A stretch of 64,000 nucleotides of DNA, taken from contig NZ_AEYE02000033.1 of assembly GCF_000298315.2 (NCBI RefSeq), forward strand, positions 67,001 to 131,000, in the 5' to 3' direction. Both the position numbers and the translations under genes were made by a program. The first letter of the stretch is position 1. The number at the start of each line of letters is the position of its first letter. Shown piece after piece: positions 34,107 to 43,343 of the stretch. Under the pieces are notes generated by a model. It was not told where the DNA came from, did not search any database, and saw only the letters and a program-made list of their open reading frames with translations. This stretch comes from Rhizobium grahamii CCGE 502. GTDB lineage: Bacteria > Pseudomonadota > Alphaproteobacteria > Rhizobiales > Rhizobiaceae.

Positions 34107-34949
34107 TCAAGAGCGGACGCCCGTAGACCTGGCAATGACAACGTTGATATCCTTCGACCGCATGCGATCGATGTGAACCGGAGACGTCTTGTCGTCGACG
34201 ACAACGACGTCGAATTCCTGCAAAGGCGCGAAACTGTGAAGCGCCCGGCGCTCGAATTTGGTGTGGTCGGCAAGCAGGATGCGCTTCTGGGAACAGTCGA
34301 ACATCGCCCGCTTCGTGTCGATCGTCTCCGGCGATTGATGAAGCACCGTGTTGTTCGCGATTGCTGACATCGATATAAACGCAATGTCGGCTCTGAGCGC
34401 ACTGATTTCGGTGATCGTCATTCGACCCATGAAGGCGTTGCACCAGTTGTAGTATTGCCCGCCGAGGCCGATGAGCGTGACATCATGCATGCCGGTCAGC
34501 GCGTTCATCAAGGTCAGCGAATTGGTGATCGCCGTGATCGGGACTTTTGCCGGCAGGTGCGGGACCATCTGCAGGACAGTGGTCGAATCGTCAAAGAAGA
34601 TTGCCTGGCCAGGTTCGACAAATTGCATCGCGGCCGCAGCAATCAGTTTCTTTTCGGCCGACTGACGATTGGAGCGATAGACATCACTTGACTCAATCAG
34701 GTTGGTCGCGGCAGCGGTGACAATGCCGCGCGTCTTTCTGAAAAGCCCTCTGCTGACAAGTTCGTCAACGTCGCGATGGGCCGTCATCAGGCTGATGCCA
34801 AAACGATCAGTCAGATCCTCGATGCGCATGGAGCCTTCGCCCATGACGGCCTCGGCAATCATGCGACGGCGGGCGATCTGGCGCGTTTGGCGGCTATCGC
34901 TCGTCAGTTCGTGCAAAAGATTGTCGCCCTGGCTTGTCTTCTGTGTCAC
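34107..34949 (-). CDS. DeoR family regulator
   Basis: A 280-residue transcription factor. The winged helix at about residues 25-80 contains MRIEDLTDRFGISLMTAHRD then VDELVSRGLFRKTRG. The DeoRC sugar-phosphate-binding domain follows, with IFFDDSTTVLQMV and ALRADIAFISMSAI. GTG 34949 is preceded by AGGGG at seven-base spacing and is favoured over the far-upstream open frame. It heads the kinase/dehydrogenase pair downstream and probably senses the phosphorylated product of that pathway (inference). Confidence 0.82.
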   Translation of the reverse strand: MTQKTSQGDNLLHELTSDSRQTRQIARRRMIAEAVMGEGSMRIEDLTDRFGISLMTAHRDVDELVSRGLFRKTRGIVTAAATNLIESSDVYRSNRQSAEKKLIAAAAMQFVEPGQAIFFDDSTTVLQMVPHLPAKVPITAITNSLTLMNALTGMHDVTLIGLGGQYYNWCNAFMGRMTITEISALRADIAFISMSAIANNTVLHQSPETIDTKRAMFDCSQKRILLADHTKFERRALHSFAPLQEFDVVVVDDKTSPVHIDRMRSKDINVVIARSTGVRS

Positions 34950-35027
34950 GAGTGACCCCTGTTGCTGAAATGGCCGTGTCAGCTTCCTACAGCGATTGCC
35001 GGTACAAGGCAAAAAAGACGAAGGGAA

Positions 35028-35047
35028 ACGGGCAGTTGCCTGCCCGT
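35028..35047 (-). terminator. Terminator after eryG
   Basis: On the minus strand a 7-base stem ACGGGCA/TGCCCGT with a 6-base loop is followed by TTTCCCTTCGTCTTTTTT. It lies 40 bases after the eryG stop and before the DeoR gene, so it should separate the transporter operon from the regulator/kinase/dehydrogenase unit, wholly or partly. Confidence 0.6.
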
Positions 35048-35086
35048 CCCCGCTCGGGAGGGACGCCCTTTGAGCGCCTTTGGAGT

Positions 35087-36034
35087 TTACTGCGACAGGA
35101 CGAACGGGCCCGTGTACTTGTCGACGTTGTCCTTGGTGATCAGCAGGCAATCGAAGAGCTGCTTTTCACTCTTGGCGCCGGTATTGCCGTTCTTGATGAC
35201 GTTGTCGGCCTGCTTCACGGCTTCCTCAGAGAAAATGGCAACCGGCTGCAGGACAGTATACTGAAGTTCACCCGCCTTGATGGCGGCGACGGCGTCCGGA
35301 GAACCATCGAAGCCACCGACCTTGATGTTGGCGAGCTTGCCAGCTTCCTTGAGTGCCGCAATTGCGCCGAGCGCCATCTCATCGTTGCCTGATATGACGC
35401 CGATGATGTCAGGGTTTGCCTGAAGCATCGACTGCATCTTGTTGTGTCCCTGGGTACGATCCCAGTTGGCCACTTCCTTGGCTGCCTTCTGCAGATCGGG
35501 GTACTGCGTCAACACAGTCTCGTAACCGTTCGACCGCGTAGCGGCATTGTTGTCGGACGGGGCACCGAAGAGCTCGGCATATTTACCCTTGTCGCCGACA
35601 GCCTCGACCCACTGCTGCGCTCCAATAGCCGCGCCCTGTGCATTGTTGGACACGAGCTGCGCCTTGGCGAGCCCTTCCTGGTTGATTTCGGCGTTTACGA
35701 GGATCACCGGGATCCCTGCCGAGACGGCCTTCTTCACAGCGCCTACCGAGCCGTCCGCATTGGCCGGGTCAAGAATGATGGCGACGGACTTGTTGGTGAT
35801 CGCCGTGTCGATCAGGTTGCTTTCGGTGTTGGTGTCACCCTTGTGAGCGCTGACGGATGCTGTGTAGCCGAGCTTTTCGGCGGTCGCCTTGGCGACATTT
35901 CCTTCTGTCAGCCAGTACGGGTTGGACGGATCGTTGACGATGATCGTCATCTGCCCGGCTGCCCAGGCAGAACTTACGAAGATCGGTGCCACGGCGGCGG
36001 CGGCCAGAAGAATGCGCATGCCTCTCTTGAACAT
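35087..36034 (-). CDS. eryG: Erythritol-type ABC transporter, substrate-binding protein
   Basis: A 315-residue periplasmic binding protein of the ribose/xylose (Peripla_BP_4) family. The signal is GMRILLAAAAVAPIFVSSAW, cleaved before AGQ. The mature fold begins MTIIVNDPSNPYWLTEGNVA, with further stretches IVNAEINQEG-like and GVISGNDEMALGAIAAL. It ends the operon DUF2291-eryE-eryF-eryG and lies divergent from eryABCD, as in the described Rhizobium ery loci, so erythritol or a related tetritol is the expected ligand. Start ATG has GGGAG upstream. Confidence 0.82.
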   Translation of the reverse strand: MFKRGMRILLAAAAVAPIFVSSAWAAGQMTIIVNDPSNPYWLTEGNVAKATAEKLGYTASVSAHKGDTNTESNLIDTAITNKSVAIILDPANADGSVGAVKKAVSAGIPVILVNAEINQEGLAKAQLVSNNAQGAAIGAQQWVEAVGDKGKYAELFGAPSDNNAATRSNGYETVLTQYPDLQKAAKEVANWDRTQGHNKMQSMLQANPDIIGVISGNDEMALGAIAALKEAGKLANIKVGGFDGSPDAVAAIKAGELQYTVLQPVAIFSEEAVKQADNVIKNGNTGAKSEKQLFDCLLITKDNVDKYTGPFVLSQ

Positions 36035-36146
36035 AGTCTCTCTCCCTTAGTGAGCTCAGATATTGCCGGGGTCCCGGCGGTGCTTTCCGCAATCGGCGAT
36101 GCGTTCAATCTGCTTTGCCGTCGAGGATAAGTTTGCTTGATGATCG

Positions 36147-37199
36147 TCAGCCAGCCCTGGTGCGACGTCCGTACTGGATGCTGTTCATTAGAACGGCGAG
36201 CACGATGACCGCGCCGGTGAAAACGGTCTGCCAGTAAGCCGAGACGCCGATGATCACGAGGCCATCCGAGAGGAAGCCAATCACGAAGGCGCCGAGCATC
36301 GTGCCGCGAACCGTGCCGCGTCCCCCCGTCAGCGCCGCGCCACCGATTACCACGGCCGCGATGGCTGTCAGTTCGTAGGTGGTACCCGCCGTCGGACCGG
36401 CTGACGTCAGCTGGGACGACAAAACAAGGCCCGCAATCGCCGCGCAGATACCAGAGAGCACGTAGACCGTGATCTTGACGCGCTTGACGGGGACACCCGA
36501 CAGGTCGGCTGCGCGCTCGTTGCCGCCTGAGGCATAGAGCCAGCGACCGAAAGCGGTCTTGCTGAGCACGATGCCGCAGACGACCGCGAGCACGGCAAGG
36601 ACGATTACACCGATCGGGACACCCGCCAGGCGGTTGAAGCCCAGCCAGTCGAACCCAGTATTGCCGAGCTCGGGGCGCCCCCCGAGATTGTTGTAGGTCA
36701 GGCCGTTGGTCATCAACAGGGCAATGCCGCGAGCCACGTACAGGACGCCAAGTGATGCGACGAAGGCTGGCACCTTGAGATAGGCAATCAGCACGCCGTT
36801 GACCGCACCGACAACCGCGCCAAGCGCGCATGTGATGACGACCACGGCCCATACGGGCGGATAGAGAATGATGCCGAATTGGTTGAGGGTGACACCCTGC
36901 ATCAGGAACCCGGCAATGCAGCCGGCGAGCCCGAGCGTCGAACCGACGGAAAGGTCGATGCCGCCATTGAGGATGACAAGCAGCATGCCGATCGCCAAAA
37001 TGCCAAAAATTGCGACGTGCGATGCCATTATCAGAAAGTTGTTGAGCGTGAAGTAGTAGGGCGACAGGAAGGAGAAGACCGCGATGATGGCGATTAACGC
37101 AAAGAATGCGCGACCTTCCAGGATAAGGCGCACGATGTTGGTGTTGCGCTTCTGCCCGTTGGATACTGACTTTTTCTCGGTGACGTTCGTGACTGACAT
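36147..37199 (-). CDS. eryF: Erythritol-type ABC transporter, permease
   Basis: A 350-residue permease of the ribose transporter (RbsC) family with about ten hydrophobic segments. It contains LLVILNGGIDLSVGSTLGLA and, later, IGGAALTGGRGTVRGTMLGA, the family EAA-like cytoplasmic loop that contacts the ATPase. It probably works as a homodimer with EryE. It lies 23 bases after eryE. Confidence 0.87.
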   Translation of the reverse strand: MSVTNVTEKKSVSNGQKRNTNIVRLILEGRAFFALIAIIAVFSFLSPYYFTLNNFLIMASHVAIFGILAIGMLLVILNGGIDLSVGSTLGLAGCIAGFLMQGVTLNQFGIILYPPVWAVVVITCALGAVVGAVNGVLIAYLKVPAFVASLGVLYVARGIALLMTNGLTYNNLGGRPELGNTGFDWLGFNRLAGVPIGVIVLAVLAVVCGIVLSKTAFGRWLYASGGNERAADLSGVPVKRVKITVYVLSGICAAIAGLVLSSQLTSAGPTAGTTYELTAIAAVVIGGAALTGGRGTVRGTMLGAFVIGFLSDGLVIIGVSAYWQTVFTGAVIVLAVLMNSIQYGRRTRAG

Positions 37200-37222
37200 A
37201 ATCAGTGCTCCATAGTTCCAGG

Positions 37223-38767
37223 CTAGTGCGCGACCACAGCTTCGCCAGAGGCGGCCATGATCTTTTCCTTGGTGACATCGGCGCCGAACTCAGCCGATAT
37301 CCTGCCACGATGCATGACGATGATGCGGTGAGCGATGCTGAGGCATTCGTTGACTTCGGACGTCGAGTAGATGACCGCCAGTCCCTGCTTGGCGCGCTCG
37401 GCAAGCAGCTTAAAAACTTCCGCCTTTGCGCCGATGTCGATGCCGCGGCTTGGCTCGTCGAGCAGGATGACCTTTGGTTTGGTGGCCAGCATCTTTCCAA
37501 TGACGACCTTTTGCTGGTTGCCACCGGACAGCGAGCCGATGGCGGCCTCTCCCCCGTCGGTCTTCACATGAACCTTGCGGATCGACTCATTGACGAGGTC
37601 GCGTTCGCGCCGCCCTGATGTGAACAGTCCCTTGGTAAAGGCGCGGATGCTGGCGAGCGAGAGATTGGAGCCAACTGTCATTGTCTGCACGAGACCGTCC
37701 CTCTGCCGGTCCTCGGGAACGAGGACCAGACCGCTCGCAATGCGATCGGCAATGCTGAAGTGCCCGACGTCCTGGCCTTCGAGCAGGACCCTGCCGCCAT
37801 TGGCGCGCAGCCGCCCGGCCACGCATTCGAGGAGCTCCGTGCGCCCGGCGCCCATCAGACCGTAGATGCAGACGACTTCACCCGCCCGCACCTCGAGCGA
37901 TAGGCGGTCAACGGCATTATAGGCAGCACCCGCTGGACCGGGGACGCTGAGATTGTCGATCTCGAGAGCGACGCTGCCGAACCTGTCTCGTTCCGGAGGG
38001 CTGCCGAGATCGAAATTATCACCGACCATGTTTCTCACGATCCACTCGAGATCGATGTCCTTGCGCTGTGCATAAGCCGTCATGTTGCCATCGCGCAGGA
38101 CGACGGCATGATCGGTGATCTGCAATGCTTCCTCGAGATGATGGGAAATATAGACGATCGAAACGCCGCGGCTCGTCAGGTCATGAATGACCTTGAATAG
38201 GACTTCGACTTCCGTGGCGCTCAGCGCCGATGTTGGTTCATCCATGATGAGGATGCGCGAATTGACCGACAGGGCTCGCGCAATCTCGACAATCTGCTGC
38301 TGTCCGAGCCTCAGATCCTCGACCGGGGTCAACGGATCGATGTCCTCTTCGAGCTCTTCCATCAGCGCCCGTGTCTGCCGTTCCTCTTCGGCAAAATCGA
38401 CCACGCCCCCCGAGATGATCTCCCGTCCCATGAAGATGTTGTCGCGAACGCTGAGGTTCGGCGCCAGGCTAAGTTCCTGGTGGATGATCGAGATCCCGTA
38501 TTCACGGGCATGCGTGGAGGAAACGAAACTGATCGGATGTCCATCAAGGATGATGTCACCCGAGCTTGGCTGCGCGACGCCCGACAGGATTTTCATCAGC
38601 GTCGACTTGCCGGCGCCATTCTCGCCAAACAGCGTGGTGATCTGGCCGCGATGGATGTCGAAGTTCACACCCTTCAGGGCGTGGACACTGCCATAGGACT
38701 TGGCGATGTTGCGTGCAGCGAGGACGACCTCCCCGCCTTCTGCGGGAATGCGCGATGGCTGGCTCAT
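37223..38767 (-). CDS. eryE: Erythritol-type ABC transporter, duplicated ATPase
   Basis: A 514-residue protein with two ATPase domains, as usual for sugar importers of the RbsA class. Domain 1 has Walker A GENGAGKST, signature LRLGQQQIVEIAR and Walker B ILIMDEPTSALS. Domain 2 has the degenerate Walker A YGLMGAGRTELL and signature LSGGNQQKVVIGKML with VILLDEPSRGIDIG. It overlaps the DUF2291 gene upstream by four bases (ATGA), so the two are translationally coupled. Confidence 0.88.
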   Translation of the reverse strand: MSQPSRIPAEGGEVVLAARNIAKSYGSVHALKGVNFDIHRGQITTLFGENGAGKSTLMKILSGVAQPSSGDIILDGHPISFVSSTHAREYGISIIHQELSLAPNLSVRDNIFMGREIISGGVVDFAEEERQTRALMEELEEDIDPLTPVEDLRLGQQQIVEIARALSVNSRILIMDEPTSALSATEVEVLFKVIHDLTSRGVSIVYISHHLEEALQITDHAVVLRDGNMTAYAQRKDIDLEWIVRNMVGDNFDLGSPPERDRFGSVALEIDNLSVPGPAGAAYNAVDRLSLEVRAGEVVCIYGLMGAGRTELLECVAGRLRANGGRVLLEGQDVGHFSIADRIASGLVLVPEDRQRDGLVQTMTVGSNLSLASIRAFTKGLFTSGRRERDLVNESIRKVHVKTDGGEAAIGSLSGGNQQKVVIGKMLATKPKVILLDEPSRGIDIGAKAEVFKLLAERAKQGLAVIYSTSEVNECLSIAHRIIVMHRGRISAEFGADVTKEKIMAASGEAVVAH

Positions 38768-39420
38768 TTGACGTCGACCTTCACTGGCGTAACCAGCCAG
38801 TTCTTGGGATTGATGAGCTTGAAGACACCGACAACGGACGCTGTCTTGCCCGAAAGCGCTGCCGTGTCGAGGCTGGCAAGAACCGACTTCTTCATTTCGT
38901 TGTTTATTGCCGATCCCGCGTCCTGGAACTGGATCTGGTTGGTGAACTGACCGAACTCGATCGTGCCGGTCGCGTCGCGAAGATCCGTCCCGTTGATGGC
39001 AGGCCCGGTCTGCACGCGAACCACGATCTCGGGCGGCAGGCCGTCGATCTTCACTTCGTTGTAATTCGACTTGTGCTCGCCAAAAACGCCGGTGAAGGAA
39101 ACCGGCATGACAGGCCCCGTGCTTGTCGCCACGCCGAATTTTTCGCCGGCAGCTTTCTTGTCCGCAGCGATTGCGCTGGCAAGCTCGCCGGCAGCAACCG
39201 CCTTGTCGGTCACGGCCGCTTGGATTTTTGGAAACTGGTCCGCGCCATAGGATTCCGGGGAAAATGCCTGCTGCCTGACATCGTTTTCCGACCCTATCCG
39301 CACGACGGTCGTATCGAGCGCGATCGCCCCGACAACGACAACAACGAGTGCCGCTCCGATCATAGTCTTCAGGTTTGAGCTGCCCGGCTTGGCTGCAGCT
39401 GCGCTTGTCTGTGTACTCAT
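38764..39420 (-). CDS. DUF2291 family protein, first gene of the ery transporter operon
   Basis: A 218-residue protein with an N-terminal membrane anchor (LKTMIGAALVVVVVGAIALD), the rest periplasmic. It matches DUF2291, a family of unknown function found repeatedly beside RbsABC-type importers. The mature region carries VSFTGVFGEHKSNYNEVKID, PEIVVRVQTGPAINGTDLR and TGTIEFGQFTNQIQFQDAG, the latter typical of the family. Its position as first gene, coupled to eryE, argues for a role in assembly or substrate delivery of this transporter (inference). Confidence 0.75.
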   Translation of the reverse strand: MSTQTSAAAAKPGSSNLKTMIGAALVVVVVGAIALDTTVVRIGSENDVRQQAFSPESYGADQFPKIQAAVTDKAVAAGELASAIAADKKAAGEKFGVATSTGPVMPVSFTGVFGEHKSNYNEVKIDGLPPEIVVRVQTGPAINGTDLRDATGTIEFGQFTNQIQFQDAGSAINNEMKKSVLASLDTAALSGKTASVVGVFKLINPKNWLVTPVKVDVK

Positions 39421-40205
39421 ATCAGCACGGCCCTTGATGTTTGGTAGGTCGGTCTTCCCTAGAAGGCGAGGATGACGGCGCTCGCGCCAGGATCATCCCG
39501 TGCCGCGCACGGTTTCCACCGAGCTGCAGGGCAGGCTCGCAATGGTGATGTGAACGAAAGCGCCATCGGGTTCTCCTCCTCGCCGGAACCGGCAGCCTCT
39601 CCTCCGCCGCTCGGTCCGCAACCAATCCATCCGAGCCTGCCGCCGTGATAGAAAAGTGTTATTTCTGACCACAACAATGTTATAATTTGAGGGGCCTGTC
39701 AACGGGGCTTTTCGCGAAACGCAATCAGCGCGGCCGGCAATTCCTTTTAATGCGTCCACCGCACTGCAGCAAAACTGCAGCCGCAATGCACAATTCCCTC
39801 CACACGCATTAGGACAACAAGCAATTGATACAACATGTAAATTTACTCCGATTCGGCCGGCAATTTGGATTTGCCTCACGGGCAAAGCCTGCTGGGTCAG
39901 CTCGGCTCTAAAGCGCCAGCCGGCGAGTTGGTGATGTCAATCATATATGAAGAATTTTTCAACACTAGAAAATTCTTACTGGCCTAATGGTATCTTTATG
40001 TTATCTTTGATTTTGGCCCGCCAGATGCTCGTCTGGGCGGACATGCCTCACGCGGTGGCATCTGCGGAGAAACGTTGGCCCGCTGATCCGTTGCAACGGC
40101 GGTTAGCAATGGGAGGATTTAAGATGACTTCAATGCGCGGTCTGGCAACTCGTGGGTGGCCAATGCTTGTGATCACGCCGAGCTTGTCTGAGGAATAGGG
40201 CTGCG
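39421..40205. promoter_or_regulatory. Divergent control region of the ery operons
   Basis: This 785-base AT-richer gap separates the transporter operon (minus) from eryA (plus). Within it, TGTTATTT at 39657-39664 matches the half site next to eryR, and another TGTTAT follows at about 39679. An inverted repeat with arms AAGAATTTT (39950-39958) and AAAATTCTT (39969-39977) lies about 230 bases before eryA. AGGG six bases before ATG 40206 is the eryA ribosome binding site. The open frame at 39947-40198 is not convincing as a gene. Confidence 0.5.
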
Positions 40206-41789
40206 ATGACGATGACTGACCAGATCATCATCGGGATCGACGCGGGTACGTCCGTGATCAAAGCCGTTGCCTTCGCACTATCCGGCAAGCAGATTGCGAG
40301 CGCATCTATTCGAAATGCCTACATGACCGGCGACGACGGCTCGGCGACACAATCGCTCGCCCAGACCTGGAAGGACTGTGTCGGCGCGGTTCGTGGCCTT
40401 GGCGAGAAGGTGCCGGGGCTCGCCTCGCGTACAACAGCAATTGCCGTTACGGGACAGGGCGACGGGACATGGCTTGTGGGTTCAGGCAACGAACCTGTTG
40501 GCGACGCCTGGTTATGGCTTGATGCGCGCGCAGCGCCGACAGTCACCGCACTCGCGGCGCGGGAGCGCAACCGCGCCCGCTTTGAGGCAACCGGCACTGG
40601 GCTCAACACCTGTCAGCAAGGCGCCCAGATGGCGCATATGCAGCGCCACGCCCCAGAGCTTCTCGATCGCGCCGAAGTGGCGCTCCATTGCAAGGACTGG
40701 CTTTACCTCAATCTGACAGGCGTGCGCGCGACGGATCCCTCCGAAGCGAGCTTCACCTTCGGCAATTTCCGTACACGTCGCTACGATCCGGTCGTGATCG
40801 ACGCACTGGGGCTCGAACGCCGCCGCGCCTTGCTTCCCGAAATCATCGAGGGCACCGAAATAACCCACGGCCTGACCGCGGAGGCGGCAACATCCTGTGG
40901 GCTGTTGCCCGGGACCCCCGTTTGCCTGGGCTATGTCGACATGGTGATGACCGCCCTGGGCGCTGGCGTGCGCAGTTCGGGACGCAATGCGGCCTGTTCG
41001 ACGATTGGCTCCACCGGGGTCCACCTGCGAGCCAAGCCCGTAGCCGACGTCACACTCAACGCAGAAGGAACCGGCTACGTCATCGCCCTTCCGGTCCCTG
41101 GCATCGTTACTCAGGTTCAGACGAACATGGGTGCCACCATCAACATTGATTGGATCCTCGGTCTCGCAGGTTCCCTGATGTCGGACGCCGGCAAGTCTGT
41201 TACCCACGCCGAACTCGTCGCCCGCATCGATGCCTGGTACGATCAAAGCCGCCCCGGCTCCGTCCTCTATCACCCCTACATCTCGGAGGCAGGCGAACGG
41301 GGACCCTTCGTCAATGCGAACGCGCGGGCCGGCTTTTCCGGATTGTCGGTCAGGCACGGCTTTGCCGATCTTCTGCGCAGCGTCATCGAAGGCCTCGGCC
41401 TTGCAACGCGCGACTGTTACGCGGCCATGGGCAACATGCCCGAGGAGCTTCGCATTACCGGAGGGGCGACACGATCCACCGCGCTGAGGCGATCCCTCTC
41501 GGCTGCAGTCAATGCCCCCGTCAGGCTTTCGCAACGCGAGGAAACCGGAGCTGCCGGCGTTGCGATGATGGCAGCCGTTGCGGTTGGCGTTTATCAAAAC
41601 ATGGACGACTGCATCACCGATTGGGTCACGCCCCTGCTTGGCGAGGCGGAGGTTCCACAGGCCGACGACGCCGCCCGCTTCGACAGGCTGTTTTCCGCCT
41701 ATACCGGCATCCGCCGGGCGATGCCGCCCGCATGGGACACACTAGCCGGCGCGGCGGTAACGTCGCCGGCACAGACCGAAATCCGATAG
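40206..41789 (+). CDS. eryA: Erythritol kinase
   Basis: A 527-residue FGGY kinase. The N-terminal ATP/phosphate loop is IIIGIDAGTSVIKAVAFALS. TGQGDGTWLVGSGNEP and the catalytic-base region GYVDMVMTALGAGVRS are present, and the C-terminal domain has LRITGGATRSTALRRSL. In Brucella and Rhizobium EryA phosphorylates erythritol to L-erythritol 4-phosphate with ATP. The assignment here rests on gene order: eryB, eryC and eryD follow directly, with the transporter divergent. It is a cytoplasmic enzyme, the first of the pathway. MTMTDQ has AGGG at six bases. Confidence 0.87.
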   Translation: MTMTDQIIIGIDAGTSVIKAVAFALSGKQIASASIRNAYMTGDDGSATQSLAQTWKDCVGAVRGLGEKVPGLASRTTAIAVTGQGDGTWLVGSGNEPVGDAWLWLDARAAPTVTALAARERNRARFEATGTGLNTCQQGAQMAHMQRHAPELLDRAEVALHCKDWLYLNLTGVRATDPSEASFTFGNFRTRRYDPVVIDALGLERRRALLPEIIEGTEITHGLTAEAATSCGLLPGTPVCLGYVDMVMTALGAGVRSSGRNAACSTIGSTGVHLRAKPVADVTLNAEGTGYVIALPVPGIVTQVQTNMGATINIDWILGLAGSLMSDAGKSVTHAELVARIDAWYDQSRPGSVLYHPYISEAGERGPFVNANARAGFSGLSVRHGFADLLRSVIEGLGLATRDCYAAMGNMPEELRITGGATRSTALRRSLSAAVNAPVRLSQREETGAAGVAMMAAVAVGVYQNMDDCITDWVTPLLGEAEVPQADDAARFDRLFSAYTGIRRAMPPAWDTLAGAAVTSPAQTEIR

Positions 41790-41817
41790 CGATGCAGCGA
41801 CCGCCAAGGAGCATGAC

Positions 41818-43332
41818 ATGACCGAATCCGATAACCTCGACCTCTTCGTAATCGGCGGCGGCATCAATGGTGCCGGTATCGCGCGCGATGCAGCCGGGCG
41901 TGGCCTGAAGGTCGCACTGTGCGAAAAGGATGACCTCGCCGAGGGAACCTCGTCGCGTTCGGGAAAACTCGTCCATGGTGGACTTCGCTATCTCGAATAT
42001 TACGAGTTTCGCCTGGTGCGCGAAGCGCTGATCGAACGTGAGGTCCTGCTCAATGCGGCCCCCCACATCATCTGGCCGATGCGCTTCGTCCTGCCACACA
42101 GCCCGCAAGACCGGCCTGCCTGGTTGGTAAGGCTTGGCCTGTTCCTATACGACCATCTCGGCGGACGCAGGAAATTGCCGGGAACTCGTACGCTCAATCT
42201 TCTGCGCGATCCCGAGGGCACCCCGATCCTCGACCAGTACACTCGTGGCTTCGAATATTCCGACTGCTGGGTCGACGACGCGCGCCTCGTTGTCCTGAAC
42301 GCGCTTGCAGCCGCCGAGAAGGGCGCCATCGTACTCACCCGCTCGCCGGCCATCTCGGCCCGGCGGGAAAATGGCGGCTGGACCATCGTCACCAAGAACA
42401 GCGTGACCGGAGACACAAGAACCTTTCGCGCCAAATGCCTCGTCAACTGCGCTGGCCCTTGGGTGACCGATGTGATCAACCGGGTCGCAGGCTCGAATTC
42501 CTCCCGCAATGTCCGTCTCGTCAAGGGCAGCCACATCATCGTGCCGAAGTTCTGGGCAGGCGCCAACGCCTACCTGGTGCAGAACGACGACAAGCGCGTC
42601 ATTTTCATCAATCCCTATGAAGGCGACAAGGCTTTGATCGGAACGACTGACATTGCCTATGAGGGCCGGGCCGAGGACGTTTCTGCCGAGGAGCGCGAGA
42701 TCGACTATTTGCTAAAGGCGGTCAATCGCTACTTCAAGGAGAAGCTGCGCCGGTCCGATGTCCTGCACAGCTTTTCCGGCGTGCGGCCCCTGTTCGACGA
42801 CGGCAAGGGCAATCCGTCTGCGGTGACCCGCGATTATGTCTTCGATCTCGACGAGACTGGCGGCGCCCCGCTTCTCAACGTCTTCGGCGGCAAGATCACG
42901 ACATTCCGGGAACTGGCAGAACGCGGCATCCAGCGCCTCAAGCACATCTTTCCGAACATGGGACATGACTGGACGGAAAAGACGCCGTTGCCCGGCGGTG
43001 ATATTGCCAATGCCGACTACGAGACCTTCGCCAACGGCCTGCGTGACACTTACCCCTGGATGCCGCGCAAGCTCGTGCATCACTATGGCCGTCTCTACGG
43101 CTCGCGAACAAGGAATGTGGTTTCGACCGCAACCAACCTTGAAGGGCTCGGCCGCCATTTTGGGGGCCAGCTTTATGAGGCCGAGGCCCGATATCTGATT
43201 GCAACGGAATGGGCAGAGACAGCCGACGACGTCCTGTATCGCCGTACCAAGCACTATATCCATCTGACGGATGCCGAACGCAAAGCCTTTGCCGAGTGGT
43301 TTGCGTCAGTTCATCGCGTCGCCGCCGCCTGA
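41818..43332 (+). CDS. eryB: Erythritol 4-phosphate dehydrogenase
   Basis: A 504-residue GlpD-type FAD enzyme. The dinucleotide fold is FVIGGGINGAGIARDAAGRG. SRSGKLVHGGLRYLEYYEF, KGSHIIVPKFW and LNVFGGKITTFRELAERG are family blocks. In the established pathway EryB oxidises L-erythritol 4-phosphate to 3-keto-L-erythrose 4-phosphate (L-erythrulose 1-phosphate), passing electrons to quinone at the membrane. It lies 28 bases after eryA with AAGGAG before its ATG. Confidence 0.87.
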   Translation: MTESDNLDLFVIGGGINGAGIARDAAGRGLKVALCEKDDLAEGTSSRSGKLVHGGLRYLEYYEFRLVREALIEREVLLNAAPHIIWPMRFVLPHSPQDRPAWLVRLGLFLYDHLGGRRKLPGTRTLNLLRDPEGTPILDQYTRGFEYSDCWVDDARLVVLNALAAAEKGAIVLTRSPAISARRENGGWTIVTKNSVTGDTRTFRAKCLVNCAGPWVTDVINRVAGSNSSRNVRLVKGSHIIVPKFWAGANAYLVQNDDKRVIFINPYEGDKALIGTTDIAYEGRAEDVSAEEREIDYLLKAVNRYFKEKLRRSDVLHSFSGVRPLFDDGKGNPSAVTRDYVFDLDETGGAPLLNVFGGKITTFRELAERGIQRLKHIFPNMGHDWTEKTPLPGGDIANADYETFANGLRDTYPWMPRKLVHHYGRLYGSRTRNVVSTATNLEGLGRHFGGQLYEAEARYLIATEWAETADDVLYRRTKHYIHLTDAERKAFAEWFASVHRVAAA

Positions 43333-43343
43333 AGGATGATCGC

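Noticed and set aside
33472-34176. 234-codon plus-strand frame
   Set aside because: It lies antisense to the FGGY kinase, has no ribosome binding site and no recognisable domain.
39947-40198. 83-codon frame before eryA
   Set aside because: It overlaps the palindrome-containing control region, starts without a ribosome binding site and looks like no known protein.
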